Made by a program: the position numbers and the translations under genes
NCBI RefSeq assembly: GCF_011089885.1
Contig: NZ_JAANBD010000028.1
Coordinates: forward strand, 62,001 to 126,000
Direction: 5' to 3'
DNA: 64,000 nucleotides
Origin: Thioalkalivibrio sp. XN279
Lineage (GTDB): Bacteria > Pseudomonadota > Gammaproteobacteria > Steroidobacterales > XN24
Notes under the pieces: model-generated
The model's database searches: none
The model's input: the letters and a program-made list of their open reading frames with translations, nothing else
Told to the model about the DNA's origin: nothing
Shown: one piece after another, positions 20,585-31,214 of the stretch
Numbering within the stretch: position 1 is the stretch's first letter
How the letters are laid out: each line of letters starts with the position of its first letter

Positions 20585-21091
20585 TCAGCGCCGGAAGTTG
20601 TTCCAGGCCGCGACCAGCGCGAATGCCGCCATCCAGACCAGCACCCACCCCGCCATGCTCAGCCCGAGGAAGGTCCAGCCCATCTCGGCGCAGTCGCCGG
20701 AACCCTCGAAGATCATGGACAGCGCCTCGTGCAGCGGGAAGACGTCCATGATGTAGTCGTAGCCGGGCCCGCAGGCGGGCACCTGGTCGGCGGGCAGGCC
20801 CTGCAACCAGACCTGGCGCCAGGCCAGCGCGAGGCCGGCGCCGGCGGCGATGATGGCGAGGACGCCGTACACGGCGGCGCCGGTGCGGCCCGGGTTGTGC
20901 GCGTAGGCGGCCAGGAACACGAAGCCCAGCGCCAGCACGGCGATGCGCTGCAGGACGCAAAGGGGGCACGGCTCGTAGCCCATGGCGTGCTCGGCAAACA
21001 GGGCGAAACCCAGCAGCCCACCGCACAGCAGTGCGCAATAGCCGTTGATCATGCGGCGGCTGAGCCAGCCGCGGGACGCGCTTTCAACCAT
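20585..21091 (-). CDS. dsbB: disulfide bond formation protein DsbB
   Basis: Inner-membrane protein that reoxidises periplasmic DsbA and passes electrons to quinones. It has four hydrophobic segments, the first periplasmic Cys pair as CPLC, and the second pair as Cys in VPACGPGYDYI and in EGSGDCAEMGWTFLGLSM, a strong DsbB match. I chose the ATG at 21091 (MVESASRGWLSRRMINGYC), giving 168 residues; the frame is open further upstream only as antisense of the preceding phoU. It overlaps that phoU by 8 bases, so it is probably co-expressed with it. Confidence 0.92.
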   Translation of the reverse strand: MVESASRGWLSRRMINGYCALLCGGLLGFALFAEHAMGYEPCPLCVLQRIAVLALGFVFLAAYAHNPGRTGAAVYGVLAIIAAGAGLALAWRQVWLQGLPADQVPACGPGYDYIMDVFPLHEALSMIFEGSGDCAEMGWTFLGLSMAGWVLVWMAAFALVAAWNNFRR

Positions 21092-21806
21092 TCTCGTTCC
21101 TGACCTGTCTCTCGGCATCGTCGAGGTCCACGTGGCGGATGTCCTTGCCGTGCACCATGTAGACGACGTATTCGCAAATGTTCTTGGCATGGTCGCCGAT
21201 GCGCTCCAGCGCACGCGCCACCCAGAGCATGTCCAGCACGCGGCGGATGCTGCGCGGGTCTTCCATCATCATCGTGATGGCCTGGCGCGACAGTGCCTCG
21301 TATTCCTGGTCGACGGCCTTGTCGTCGCGCACCACCTGCATCGCCAGCCCGGGGTCGAGTCGAGCGAAGGCGTCGAGGGACTGGTGCAGCATGCTGCCGA
21401 CGAGGTCGCCGATGTGGCGCAGCGCGCGGTAGCGGTCGACGGGGCGCTCTTCCAGGGCAAGTCGCGATGCCAGGTAGCCGATCTTCTCGGCCTCGTCGCC
21501 GATGCGCTCGAGGTCGGTGATGGTCTTGATGATGGCCATGATGAGCCGCAGGTCGCTCGCGGTAGGCTGGCGCCGCGCGATGATGCGGCTGCACTCCTCG
21601 TCGATGGCCACTTCCAGGCGGTTGACCTTGTGGTCGTCGCGCACCACCTCCTCGCCCAGCTCGCTGTCGCCTTTTTCCAGCGCCTGCACGGCGCGGCGCA
21701 ACTGCTCTTCGACCATGCCGCCCATGGTCATGACGTTGTTGCGCACGGCCTCGAGTTCCGCGTTGAAGCGGCGCGACCAGTGGTGGCTGATGTCCTGGTG
21801 TTCCAT
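21084..21806 (-). CDS. second PhoU-family protein
   Basis: A full-length 240-residue PhoU homologue with both helical repeats: RLIMAIIKTITDLERIGDEA and VARALERIGDHAKNICEYVV, the metal-binding acidic motifs. It is a paralogue of the phoU in the pst operon, clearly diverged, and is not linked to a transporter. It is coupled to dsbB and lies about 1.9 kb from phoB-phoR. Duplicate PhoU proteins occur in other bacteria and can act in persistence or in a second phosphate system; the role here is open. Confidence 0.9.
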   Translation of the reverse strand: MEHQDISHHWSRRFNAELEAVRNNVMTMGGMVEEQLRRAVQALEKGDSELGEEVVRDDHKVNRLEVAIDEECSRIIARRQPTASDLRLIMAIIKTITDLERIGDEAEKIGYLASRLALEERPVDRYRALRHIGDLVGSMLHQSLDAFARLDPGLAMQVVRDDKAVDQEYEALSRQAITMMMEDPRSIRRVLDMLWVARALERIGDHAKNICEYVVYMVHGKDIRHVDLDDAERQVRNENG

Positions 21807-21898
21807 CGAGTGGCTCGGACCTGCGGCGGGGATGAAGGTTCAATGTTCGCACCCCGAATCGATTTTGAACAGCAACGCGCGCTGCGGACGGCGCTAGA

Positions 21899-22378
21899 AT
21901 GCTCGTCATGCCACATGAGATCGAGCGCAAGTTCCTGGTGCGGGACGACAGCTGGCGTGACGGGGCCGAAGGCAGGCGCATGCGCCAGGGTTACCTCTCG
22001 CTGGATCCCGAGCGCACCGTACGCGTGCGCATCAGCGGTGACCGGGCCTGGCTGAACGTGAAGGGACGCACGGACGGTGTGCGGCGGCTCGAGTTCGAAT
22101 ATCCCATCCCCGTCGACGATGCGACGGCGCTGTTGGCGCTGTGCGGCGGCGCCGTGGTCGACAAGACCCGCTACCTGGTGCGCCACGGCGCCCACACCTG
22201 GGAAGTCGACGAGTTCCACGGCGACAACGAGGGCTTGCTGGTGGCGGAAATCGAGCTGGCGCACGAGGACGAGCCGTTCGTCCGCCCGCCGTGGACCGGG
22301 TCCGAAGTCTCGGGTGAGCCGCGCTACTACAACGCCAGCCTGGCGCAGCACCCGTTCAAGGCCTGGCCCGGCGCCTGA
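21899..22378 (+). CDS. CYTH-domain protein (short inorganic triphosphatase-like)
   Basis: CYTH proteins form a beta-tunnel that binds triphosphates; bacterial members include tripolyphosphatases and class IV adenylate cyclases. The signature HEIERKFLV (E-x-E-x-K) is at the N-terminus, with RVRISGDRAWLNVKG and VAEIELAHEDEPF supplying further charged tunnel residues. At 159 residues it belongs to the short single-domain group. A second ATG at 21908 fits equally well as the start. It lies between genes of the phosphate response, but no operon link is visible. Confidence 0.85.
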   Translation: MLVMPHEIERKFLVRDDSWRDGAEGRRMRQGYLSLDPERTVRVRISGDRAWLNVKGRTDGVRRLEFEYPIPVDDATALLALCGGAVVDKTRYLVRHGAHTWEVDEFHGDNEGLLVAEIELAHEDEPFVRPPWTGSEVSGEPRYYNASLAQHPFKAWPGA

Positions 22379-22387
22379 GCCCGGCCG

Positions 22388-23680
22388 TCAGCTCTTGCGC
22401 CAGACGCGCTCCGCCGGGAAGCGGCAGCGGAAGGTGCTGCCCTCGCCCAGGACGCTCTCGACTTCCAGGCGGGCGCCGTGCCGCTGCAGCACGTGCTTGA
22501 CGATGGCCAGTCCCAGACCGGTGCCGCCCGAGGCGCGGTCGCGGCCCTTGTCGACGCGATAGAAGCGCTCCGTCAGGCGCGGGATGGCTTCGTCCGGAAT
22601 GCCGACGCCCGTGTCGCTGACCGACAGGCAGGCCGTGTCGCCTTCCGGGTACCAGCGGATGTGGACGCTGCCGTCGCTGGGCGTGTACTTGAGCGCGTTG
22701 CCGATGATGTTGGCGAACGCGGAATAAATCTCGGACTCTGCGCCCCACAGGCCGAGGCCGGACTCCACGTGCAGCTCGATCACCGCGGGACGCTGCGGGC
22801 GCGCCAGCGCCTCCTTCTTCAGCGACGCCAGCATGCCCTGTACGTCGACCCGCTCGCGCTCTGCCTCCGCACCCGAAGCTTCGAGCCTGGACAGCGTCAG
22901 CAGGTCCTCGATGATGCGGCGCATGCGCTCGGACTGGCGCGCCATCTCCTGCACCGGTTCGCGCCAGTGTTCCACCAGCTCGGGTTCTTCGACGAGCGCA
23001 TCGAGATAGCCGCCGATGACGGTGAGCGGCGAGCGCAGCTCATGTGACGCGTTGGCGACGAAGGTGCGCCGCACCGTCTCGAGGCGGGTCGCATGGGTGA
23101 TGTCGCGCGCAAGCAGCAGCCGCTGGTTGTCGCCATAGGGCACCACCTGCAGCGCGAGGCGCATGTCGTCGTCGAGCGGCGAGGAGAGCCGCATGATGCG
23201 TTCGGCATCGTCTGCACGCAGGAACGCCGCGAACTCGGGTGCACGCAAAAGGTTCTCGATGCGCTGGCCGCGGTCTTCACGCCGCAAGCCGAGCAGTCGC
23301 CCGGCCGCCTTGTTCAGCCAGACGATCTCGTGGTCCGCGTCCAGCACCACGCCCGCGTCGGGCAGGGCCTGGGTGGACTTGCGAAACTCCTTCAGCACGC
23401 GCGCCAGTCGTTTCTTGCGTGCCCGGCTTTGCAGCCGCACGCGATGCAGGTGCGCGTAGACGTCGCCCCACAGTCCCGGCGCATCACGCGGCGGCTCGCC
23501 GAGCTTCTTGCGCAGCCAGGACTCGAGCTGCCACAGGTGCCAGAGGTGCCAGCCGAGGTAGGCCAGCAGGAACGCCGAGAGCCAGGCGAACGGGCGACCG
23601 AACAACAGGCCGAACAGGACCGCGGCGGCGACGAGCGCCAGGAAGCGCAACAGTACGTAGCCCCACGGCCCTGGACTCAC
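22388..23680 (-). CDS. phoR: phosphate regulon sensor histidine kinase PhoR
   Basis: Membrane-bound kinase that phosphorylates PhoB when phosphate is scarce. It has an N-terminal pair of hydrophobic segments (about residues 8-45), a PAS domain around residues 95-200, the H-box [19 protein letters not shown], the N-box [15 protein letters not shown], and the G-boxes [14 protein letters not shown] and [15 protein letters not shown]. At 430 residues it is the usual PhoR size. It overlaps phoB by 4 bases. Confidence 0.95.
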   Translation of the reverse strand: MSPGPWGYVLLRFLALVAAAVLFGLLFGRPFAWLSAFLLAYLGWHLWHLWQLESWLRKKLGEPPRDAPGLWGDVYAHLHRVRLQSRARKKRLARVLKEFRKSTQALPDAGVVLDADHEIVWLNKAAGRLLGLRREDRGQRIENLLRAPEFAAFLRADDAERIMRLSSPLDDDMRLALQVVPYGDNQRLLLARDITHATRLETVRRTFVANASHELRSPLTVIGGYLDALVEEPELVEHWREPVQEMARQSERMRRIIEDLLTLSRLEASGAEAERERVDVQGMLASLKKEALARPQRPAVIELHVESGLGLWGAESEIYSAFANIIGNALKYTPSDGSVHIRWYPEGDTACLSVSDTGVGIPDEAIPRLTERFYRVDKGRDRASGGTGLGLAIVKHVLQRHGARLEVESVLGEGSTFRCRFPAERVWRKS

Positions 23681-24375
23681 CCGGCGACCTGCTCGGAGAA
23701 ACGGTAGCCCGCGCCGCGCACGGTCTGCACCAGGCAGTCGCAGCCGGAGGGCTCGAGCGCCTTGCGCAGGCGGCGGATGTGCACGTCGACGGTACGTTCC
23801 TCGACGTAGACATTGCCGCCCCAGACGCGGTCCAGCAGCTGGGCGCGGCTGTAGACGCGCTCGGGATGGGTGATGAAGAACTTCAGCAGGCGGAACTCGG
23901 TGGGACCGAGCGACACCACCTCCTCGCCGGCCGTGACGCGGTGGCTGGCGGCATTCAGAGTCAGGCCGCCCAGCGTGTACACCTCGTCCTCGTCGTCGGC
24001 GCCGTGGCGGCGCATCACGGCCTTGATGCGCGCCAGCAGTTCGCGCGGCGAGAACGGCTTGGTGATGTAGTCGTCGGCGCCGCCCTCGAGCCCGCGGATC
24101 TTGTCCTCTTCCTCGGCGCGCGCCGTGAGCATGATGACCGGCACGTCCTTGGTCGCGGGGTCTTTCTTCAGCAGGCGGGTCAGCTCCAGCCCGCTCATGT
24201 CAGGCAGCATCCAGTCCGCCAGCACCAGGTCCGGCGCCTGGTCGGCCACCTGGATCCGGGCCGTCTTGCAGTCCTCGGCCTCGCGCACCTCGTAGCCGGC
24301 GCGCTTGAGCCCGAAGGCGATCATGTCCCGGATCGGCTTCTCGTCCTCGACGATCAAAATCTGCTTGGCAGTCAT
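23677..24375 (-). CDS. phoB: phosphate regulon response regulator PhoB
   Basis: Receiver plus winged-helix DNA-binding protein that activates the Pho regulon from Pho boxes. The receiver has the acidic pair (IVEDEKPI), phospho-acceptor Asp in [11 protein letters not shown] and conserved Lys in [15 protein letters not shown]. The C-terminal OmpR-type domain ends [15 protein letters not shown] and [12 protein letters not shown]. 232 residues. Candidate target in this window: the pstS Pho box. Confidence 0.96.
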   Translation of the reverse strand: MTAKQILIVEDEKPIRDMIAFGLKRAGYEVREAEDCKTARIQVADQAPDLVLADWMLPDMSGLELTRLLKKDPATKDVPVIMLTARAEEEDKIRGLEGGADDYITKPFSPRELLARIKAVMRRHGADDEDEVYTLGGLTLNAASHRVTAGEEVVSLGPTEFRLLKFFITHPERVYSRAQLLDRVWGGNVYVEERTVDVHIRRLRKALEPSGCDCLVQTVRGAGYRFSEQVAG

Positions 24376-24391
24376 GGCTCAGCCCAGTTAT

Positions 24392-24409
24392 ATGACCGCA
24401 ACATTACAG
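24392..24409 (-). promoter_or_regulatory. possible Pho box upstream of phoB
   Basis: On the minus strand it reads CTGTAATGTTGCGGTCAT, two CTGT-like half-sites 11 bases apart. Autoregulation of phoBR is usual, but the site lies only 16 bases ahead of the start codon and no -10 follows at the expected distance. It is weaker than the pstS box. Confidence 0.35.
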
Positions 24410-24454
24410 CAATGCCATGTGACAGATTCGTTAAAACCTCGCGGCAACGGGGTT

Positions 24455-25125
24455 TCAGCGCCCCTGCCACGCCACCTGTTCGCGCAGGTAAACCGGCAGC
24501 GCCTGGTCCGCGCTCACCGTGCGTCCGGCGGCCACCATGGCCGCAGCCGGGCCCAGCAGGTCCCGCGCGACGGGTTCGACCAGCGGGTCGCAGCCGGCCA
24601 GGCCCAGCCGACCGGCCAGCTCATCCCAGGCCGCGAAGCCGGAGCCGGCGCCGAACCAGGCGCCGACGCCCGCCGGGGGCGCCAGCGCGGCCGGCACGAC
24701 CAGCTGCTCCGCGCCGCTCAGCGCGGGCAGGCCGGCGTCGTCGATGCGGTAAGCGGCCGCGTACAGCTCGTCCATGCGTGCGTCGAAAGCCGCCAGCACC
24801 TGGCGCCAGCCGTGCTTGCGCCACGCCGCCACGGCCGCCGCCGCGAGGTTGGACACCGGCGCCACCGGCAACCCGGCGCCGAAGGCGATGCCCTGCGCCA
24901 CGCTGGCGGCGATGCGCAGCCCCGTGAAGCTGCCGGGCCCGCGCCCGAAGGCGACCGCATCGAGGTCCTTGAGGGTGAGCCCGGCATCGGCAAGGCAGGC
25001 TTCTGCCATCGGCAGCAGTGCAGCGGCATGCCGCCGCGGCTGGGTCTCGATGCGCTCGATGACATCCTCGCCCGCCTGCAGCGCCACCGAGCAGGCGTTC
25101 GCCGCCGTGTCCAGCGCCAGGATCT

Positions 25126-25129
<4 letters not shown>
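24455..25129 (-). CDS. tsaB: tRNA t6A threonylcarbamoyl-transfer complex protein TsaB
   Basis: ASKHA-fold partner of TsaD in making t6A37 in ANN-decoding tRNAs. It starts MKILALDTAANACSVAL and has LDAVAFGRGPGSFTGLRIA, the TsaB hallmark. I chose the ATG at 25129, giving 224 residues; the frame is open upstream only inside the helicase gene. It overlaps the helicase stop by 4 bases, the same pairing (yoaA-tsaB) as in E. coli. Confidence 0.94.
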
Positions 25130-27068
<1,939 letters not shown>

Positions 27069-27072
<4 letters not shown>

Positions 27073-27629
27073 CGCCCGGCACCGGACTGCTGCAGCAACC
27101 GGGTCGCCGCCTCGCGCGCTTTACGATCGACGCTCGCCAGGCTGAGTGCCTTGCGCGCCATGCTCTCCGCCGCGGTGTCCTGGCCAGCCTCCAGGCGCAG
27201 GTAACCGAGTTCTATCCAGATCCAGGGATTGGCGCTGTCGATGCGCAGCGCCCGCTCCAGCGTCGAGCCCGCCGCGGCGGCGTTGCCGAGCATCGCCTCG
27301 CGGCGCGCCTGCTCCACCAGCGCCTCGCCCGCGGGGTGATAGCTGGGGGCGATCTCCGGCTCCGGCTCGGGCAAGGGCTGCGGCGCTGCACGCGGCTCCG
27401 GCACCGCCTCGGGCGGCGGCATCAGCTCGGGCTGGCGCAAGGCCGGTTCTGCCTCGGGCGCGGGCTCGCGCACGTCCGGCGGCGGCAGCTCCTGCACCGG
27501 GAACGGGGCGCAGCCGGCCACGAACAGGGGCAGCCATGCCAGCGCCAGCACGCGGCGGCACGCATGAACCCTGCCTGCCCCGCATGACTGCGGGACTACC
27601 GTTCGCCCTGGAACAACCTTCGCAACCAT
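27069..27629 (-). CDS. tetratricopeptide-like lipoprotein
   Basis: Hydrophobic stretch LALAWLPLFVAGC gives a lipobox with lipidated Cys, so it is a probable envelope lipoprotein. A Pro/Glu-rich linker of about 60 residues (repeats of PEPRAAPQPLPEPEPEI type) is followed by two TPR-like helical pairs (HPAGEALVEQARREAMLGNA and NPWIWIELGYLRLEAGQ). The start is uncertain: the ATG at 27629 gives a long basic n-region and overlaps mrcB by 34 bases; a GTG at 27551 would give a very short one. Placed directly after mrcB, it could act with PBP1B, but that is inference from position. Confidence 0.7.
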
Positions 27630-29983
27630 TCCATTCCCTTCTCGCCCAGGGTCCCGGCGTCAGGCTCGCAACCCCGCATGGCGTACAACGTCGCATCTTC
27701 CGGCACCGGCACGAACACGGTGTCGGCGCAGCTGCCGCGAGCCAGCAGGCCCGAGGCGTAGTCCATCTCGACCTCCACCAGGCCCTCCGCCGCGCCCGGC
27801 ACGAACCCGGCCGCGCCCAGCCCAGCCATGATATCCGCCCAGATGGGCAAGGCCCCAGTGGCGCCGGTGAGGCCGGTGGGCGCGTTGTCGTCGCGCCCCA
27901 CCCAGGCCACGGCCAGAGTATCGCTCCCGAAGCCCGCGAACCAACTGTCGCGAAAGTCGCCGGAAGTACCGGTTTTGCCCCCATAGTCGCGCCCGCCGAG
28001 GCGGCGCAGCGCGCCGCGTGCGGTGCCGCGCTCGAACACATGGCGCATGGCGTGCTGCAGCTGCACCACCGCTGCGGGGTCGGCCACCGCCTCGATGTCC
28101 AGCGGGTAGCGCGACAAGGGCTGGCCGTCCGGGCCGAGCACTGCGCGCACCGAGCGCAGCGGGGCACGGAAGCCGCCCGCGGCGATCGCACCGTAAATCT
28201 CCGCCACGGTGAGCGGCGGGTACTCTACCGAGCCGAGCAGCAGCGAGGGATAGGCCGGCGGGGCCGCTTCCCCGGAGAGCCGGGCAAGTCGTGCCGCGAC
28301 CTTGTCCACGCCCAGTTCGAGGCCCAGGTTGACGGTGGCGAGGTTGAGCGACTCGGCCAGCGCGCGCAGCAGCGACACCGGCCCGCGCGCCTGGTGGTCG
28401 AAGTTGTCGGGCCGCCAGGTGTCGCCGTTCTCCAGCGTGACCTCCACTGGCCAGTCCTCCAGTGTCGAGGCCAGGGAGTACTCGCCCGACTCCAGGGCCG
28501 CGAGGTATACCGCCGGCTTGACCAGCGAGCCGATCGGACGACGCGCATCCAGCGCGCGGTTGAAGCCGTCGAAATTGCCGTCGGCGCCGCCGACCAGGGC
28601 CAGCACCTCGCCGGTGGCCGGGCGCGTCACCACCGCCGCACCCTGCACTGAAGCGGTCGCCTCGCCGCGCCGCCGCAGCTCGGCCACGCCCTCGCTGACC
28701 GCAGCCTGGGCGACGCGCTGCGTCAGCGGATCGAGCGTGGTCAGCACCACCAGCCCGGCCGAGTCGAGGTCGGCGTCGCGGTAATCGCGCCTGAGCTGGC
28801 GCCGCACCAGGCCGAGGAACGCGGGCTGGTAACCGGGGCCGGCGGTGCTGCTGGAACGCAGGCCGAGCCCCCGTCGCGCGGCCGCCTCGGCCTGCGCCGC
28901 GTGGATCACCCCCTGCTCGGCGAGCAATTCGAGTACCAGGTCGCGCCGCTCCCGCACCCGCTCCGGATGCCGCCAGGGATTGTAGTAAGAGGGCCCGCGC
29001 ACGATGGCCACCAGGGTGGCGACCTCCGCGGTGTCCAGCTCGGCCAGCGGCTTGCCGAAATAAAAGGCCGCGGCGAGCCCGAAACCGTGGATGGCGCGGG
29101 TGCCGTCCTGGCCCATGAACACCTCGTTCACGTAGGCGGTGAGGATGTCCTCCTTGTCGTAATGGCGCTCCAGCAGGATGGCCATGAAGGCCTCGGTGAT
29201 CTTGCGCCCGAGCGTGCGCCGGCTGTCGAGGAAATAGCTTTTCACCAGCTGCTGGGTGAGGGTGCTGCCGCCCTGGCGCACGGCGCCGGCACGCAGGTTC
29301 ACCATCAGTGCGCGCCCGATGCCCTCCGGGTCGACCCCCAGGTGGCTGCGGAAGCGGCGGTCCTCCACGGCGATCAGCGCGTCTTCCAGCAGCGCCGGCA
29401 CTTCGCCCGGCGCCAGCACGATGCGGTCTTCGCCGTGCACCGGGAAGATGCTGCCGATGCGCATCGGGTCCATGCGCAGGAACGGCAGGTCGCGACCCTC
29501 CAGGTCGCGGATGCGGCCCACGCCGGCGGCCGTGAAGTCCACCTGCGCCACGATGGGCGGCTGCTCGCCGTCGGCGAAACGGAACGGCCGCGTCATCAGC
29601 CGCACGCTGGCGCCTTCGCGCCACCAGAAGCCCGCGCGCGGCGCGCTGCCGTCGGCCTCACGATACCCCTGCGCACGCAGCAGCTCGATGAAGCTGTGGA
29701 TGCCCAGCGGCAGGCCGGCATAGAGCTCCACCGGCTCGGCGAAGACCTGCGCCGGCTGGTCCCAGCGCCGGCCCTCGAACTGGGTGGTGATGCGCGCGTC
29801 CAGCCAGAACAGCCACGCGGCCAGCGCCACCACGCCCGCCAGGCCAAGCCACAGCAGGGCCCGCCCCAGCCGTCGCCACCCGCTGGGCGGCCGGCTGCGC
29901 GTCCTGCGGCGCCGCGCCGACGCCGGCTTGCGCTGCGTCTTGCCCGCGGCTCGCGTCGAACCCTTGCGGCCGGACTTGCTCAC
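27596..29983 (-). CDS. mrcB: penicillin-binding protein 1B (bifunctional peptidoglycan synthase)
   Basis: Class A PBP, 795 residues. A very basic cytoplasmic N-terminus and one membrane anchor (ALLWLGLAGVVALAAWLFWL) lead into a UB2H-like region, then the GT51 domain with catalytic Glu in AVEDRRFRSHLGVDPEGI (near residue 207) and GGSTLTQQLVKS. The transpeptidase has SxxK in RPIGSLVKPA (Ser near 482), SLN in ALAESLNLATVN and KTGT in YGGKTGTSGDF (near 669). Both active sites look intact. Confidence 0.95.
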   Translation of the reverse strand: MSKSGRKGSTRAAGKTQRKPASARRRRTRSRPPSGWRRLGRALLWLGLAGVVALAAWLFWLDARITTQFEGRRWDQPAQVFAEPVELYAGLPLGIHSFIELLRAQGYREADGSAPRAGFWWREGASVRLMTRPFRFADGEQPPIVAQVDFTAAGVGRIRDLEGRDLPFLRMDPMRIGSIFPVHGEDRIVLAPGEVPALLEDALIAVEDRRFRSHLGVDPEGIGRALMVNLRAGAVRQGGSTLTQQLVKSYFLDSRRTLGRKITEAFMAILLERHYDKEDILTAYVNEVFMGQDGTRAIHGFGLAAAFYFGKPLAELDTAEVATLVAIVRGPSYYNPWRHPERVRERRDLVLELLAEQGVIHAAQAEAAARRGLGLRSSSTAGPGYQPAFLGLVRRQLRRDYRDADLDSAGLVVLTTLDPLTQRVAQAAVSEGVAELRRRGEATASVQGAAVVTRPATGEVLALVGGADGNFDGFNRALDARRPIGSLVKPAVYLAALESGEYSLASTLEDWPVEVTLENGDTWRPDNFDHQARGPVSLLRALAESLNLATVNLGLELGVDKVAARLARLSGEAAPPAYPSLLLGSVEYPPLTVAEIYGAIAAGGFRAPLRSVRAVLGPDGQPLSRYPLDIEAVADPAAVVQLQHAMRHVFERGTARGALRRLGGRDYGGKTGTSGDFRDSWFAGFGSDTLAVAWVGRDDNAPTGLTGATGALPIWADIMAGLGAAGFVPGAAEGLVEVEMDYASGLLARGSCADTVFVPVPEDATLYAMRGCEPDAGTLGEKGMEWLRRLFQGER

Positions 29984-30555
29984 GGCGCCTCTACCGCCTC
30001 GGGGTCCGGCGCGCCCGCAGGGACGGCACGGAACGACACCAGGCCGCGCGTGCCCGGGTCGAGCGGCCCGGCGATGATCCAGCTGATCCGCCTGGCCGCG
30101 GCGTCATATTCGACCTCGGCGCCGGGACCGGTGGCGCTGCCGTCGACGTAGTCGAGATCGACGGGGACCGTGCCCACGATGCGCAAGGCCGGGGCCGGGG
30201 CGTCGCCCTCGTACTGGAAACGGATGGTGCCGAGGCGTATGGGCGTCACGCCCGGCGGCGGCTTGTCGGTGAGCAGCTCGCCCCGGGCGGTACTGTCATC
30301 GGTGCGCGCGGCGCCAGGTTCGGCGTCAGGGTCGACGTCCGCGTCCACGCCGGCCTCAGCAGCGGCGACGGCGGCCGGCACGATCCAGGTCCACTCCACC
30401 GCCGACGCCGGCGCCACCAACTCCACGGCCGGCGGCATGGCCGGAACCTCGGCCGGGACCGGCGCGGTGTCGTCGGCCAAAAGGGCCGTGACGGCCCCCT
30501 GCGCCGCCAGGCACAGCAGGAAATAAGCAGGGAATCCACGGGAAATTGATCTCAC
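29980..30555 (-). CDS. secreted protein with DUF11-like repeat domain
   Basis: 191 residues with a probable signal peptide (GFPAYFLLCLAAQGAVTALLA). It is acidic and Pro/Ala-rich in the middle. The C-terminal part (TIRFQYEGDAPAPALRIVG, VDLDYVDGSATGPGAEVEYD, ISWIIAGPLDPGTRG) resembles the DUF11 or conserved-repeat fold found in surface proteins. It overlaps mrcB by 4 bases, so it is probably co-transcribed ahead of it. Function unknown. Confidence 0.65.
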   Translation of the reverse strand: MRSISRGFPAYFLLCLAAQGAVTALLADDTAPVPAEVPAMPPAVELVAPASAVEWTWIVPAAVAAAEAGVDADVDPDAEPGAARTDDSTARGELLTDKPPPGVTPIRLGTIRFQYEGDAPAPALRIVGTVPVDLDYVDGSATGPGAEVEYDAAARRISWIIAGPLDPGTRGLVSFRAVPAGAPDPEAVEAP

Positions 30556-30559
30556 CGGG

Positions 30560-30587
30560 TTGACTCCGGGCCTACTGAGGGTATATT
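30560..30587 (+). promoter_or_regulatory. sigma-70 promoter of the phasin/histone-like gene
   Basis: TTGACT (30560-30565), 16-base spacer, TATATT (30582-30587), 49 bases upstream of the ATG at 30637. It is one of the best sigma-70 matches in the window, consistent with strong expression. Confidence 0.65.
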
Positions 30588-30636
30588 GTGCATTGCATCA
30601 ATTGTTGCACCGCACCATGGAACCGAGGTTAAAGAC

Positions 30637-31152
30637 ATGATGAACCGAATCGAACAATTTGCCGATAACCTGAAGTCGGAGTCGCGCCTGCTGGCCGACC
30701 GCGCGGTGTCCGGGCTGCGGACCGCCGGTCTCGAGACGGCCGGCTTCATCAGCCGGACCAAGGGCCCGGTCGACGCTTTCGCCGACACCGCCTTGAAGCT
30801 GAACAAGCAGTCGCACAAGAACATCGAGAAGCTGCTCAAGCAGCAGGTCAAGATGCTCGACACGCTGATCGACGAGAGCGCGAGCCGCATCGAGAAGGTC
30901 GCCAAGGCCAAGGACGTGTCCGACCTGAAGGACGTGATCGAAGTCGACTTCTCCGCCTTCGGCATCCAGAAGAAGGCCCCGGCGCGCAGGAAGGCCACCG
31001 CCAAGAAGCGCACGACCAAGAAGGCCGCCGCGAAGAAGCGGACCGCCAGCAAGGCGACGGCGAAGAAGCGCACCACGCGCAAGGCGTCGACCCGCAAGGC
31101 CAGCGCCAAGAAGGCCGCGGCCAGCAAGCCGGCGAGCGCGCAGGCGGCCTGA
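30637..31152 (+). CDS. phasin-like protein with histone H1-like Lys/Ala C-terminal tail
   Basis: 171 residues. The first 110 are amphipathic helices of the phasin kind (NRIEQFADNLKSESRLLADR, LKLNKQSHKNIEKLLKQQVK). The last 60 are Lys/Ala/Arg/Thr repeats (KKRTTKKAAAKKRTASKATA and similar), like AlgP/H1-type bacterial histone-like tails that bind nucleic acid. I chose ATG 30637 because GAGG lies just upstream; an earlier in-frame ATG at 30586 lies in the promoter. Possible roles: polyhydroxyalkanoate granule protein linking granules to DNA (as PhaM does), or a nucleoid protein. No PHA genes are in the window. Confidence 0.75.
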   Translation: MMNRIEQFADNLKSESRLLADRAVSGLRTAGLETAGFISRTKGPVDAFADTALKLNKQSHKNIEKLLKQQVKMLDTLIDESASRIEKVAKAKDVSDLKDVIEVDFSAFGIQKKAPARRKATAKKRTTKKAAAKKRTASKATAKKRTTRKASTRKASAKKAAASKPASAQAA

Positions 31153-31177
31153 GCCCGAAGCGTAAATGACGACACTG

Positions 31178-31201
31178 CGAGGCCCTCTCCGGAGGGCCTC
31201 G
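31178..31201. terminator. bidirectional stem-loop between convergent genes
   Basis: CGAGGCCCTC TCCG GAGGGCCTCG is a perfect 10-bp stem with a 4-base loop between the phasin-like gene and the convergent cyclase gene. Only short T-runs follow, so termination strength is uncertain. Confidence 0.6.
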
Positions 31202-31214
31202 TTGCATCTGGAGT

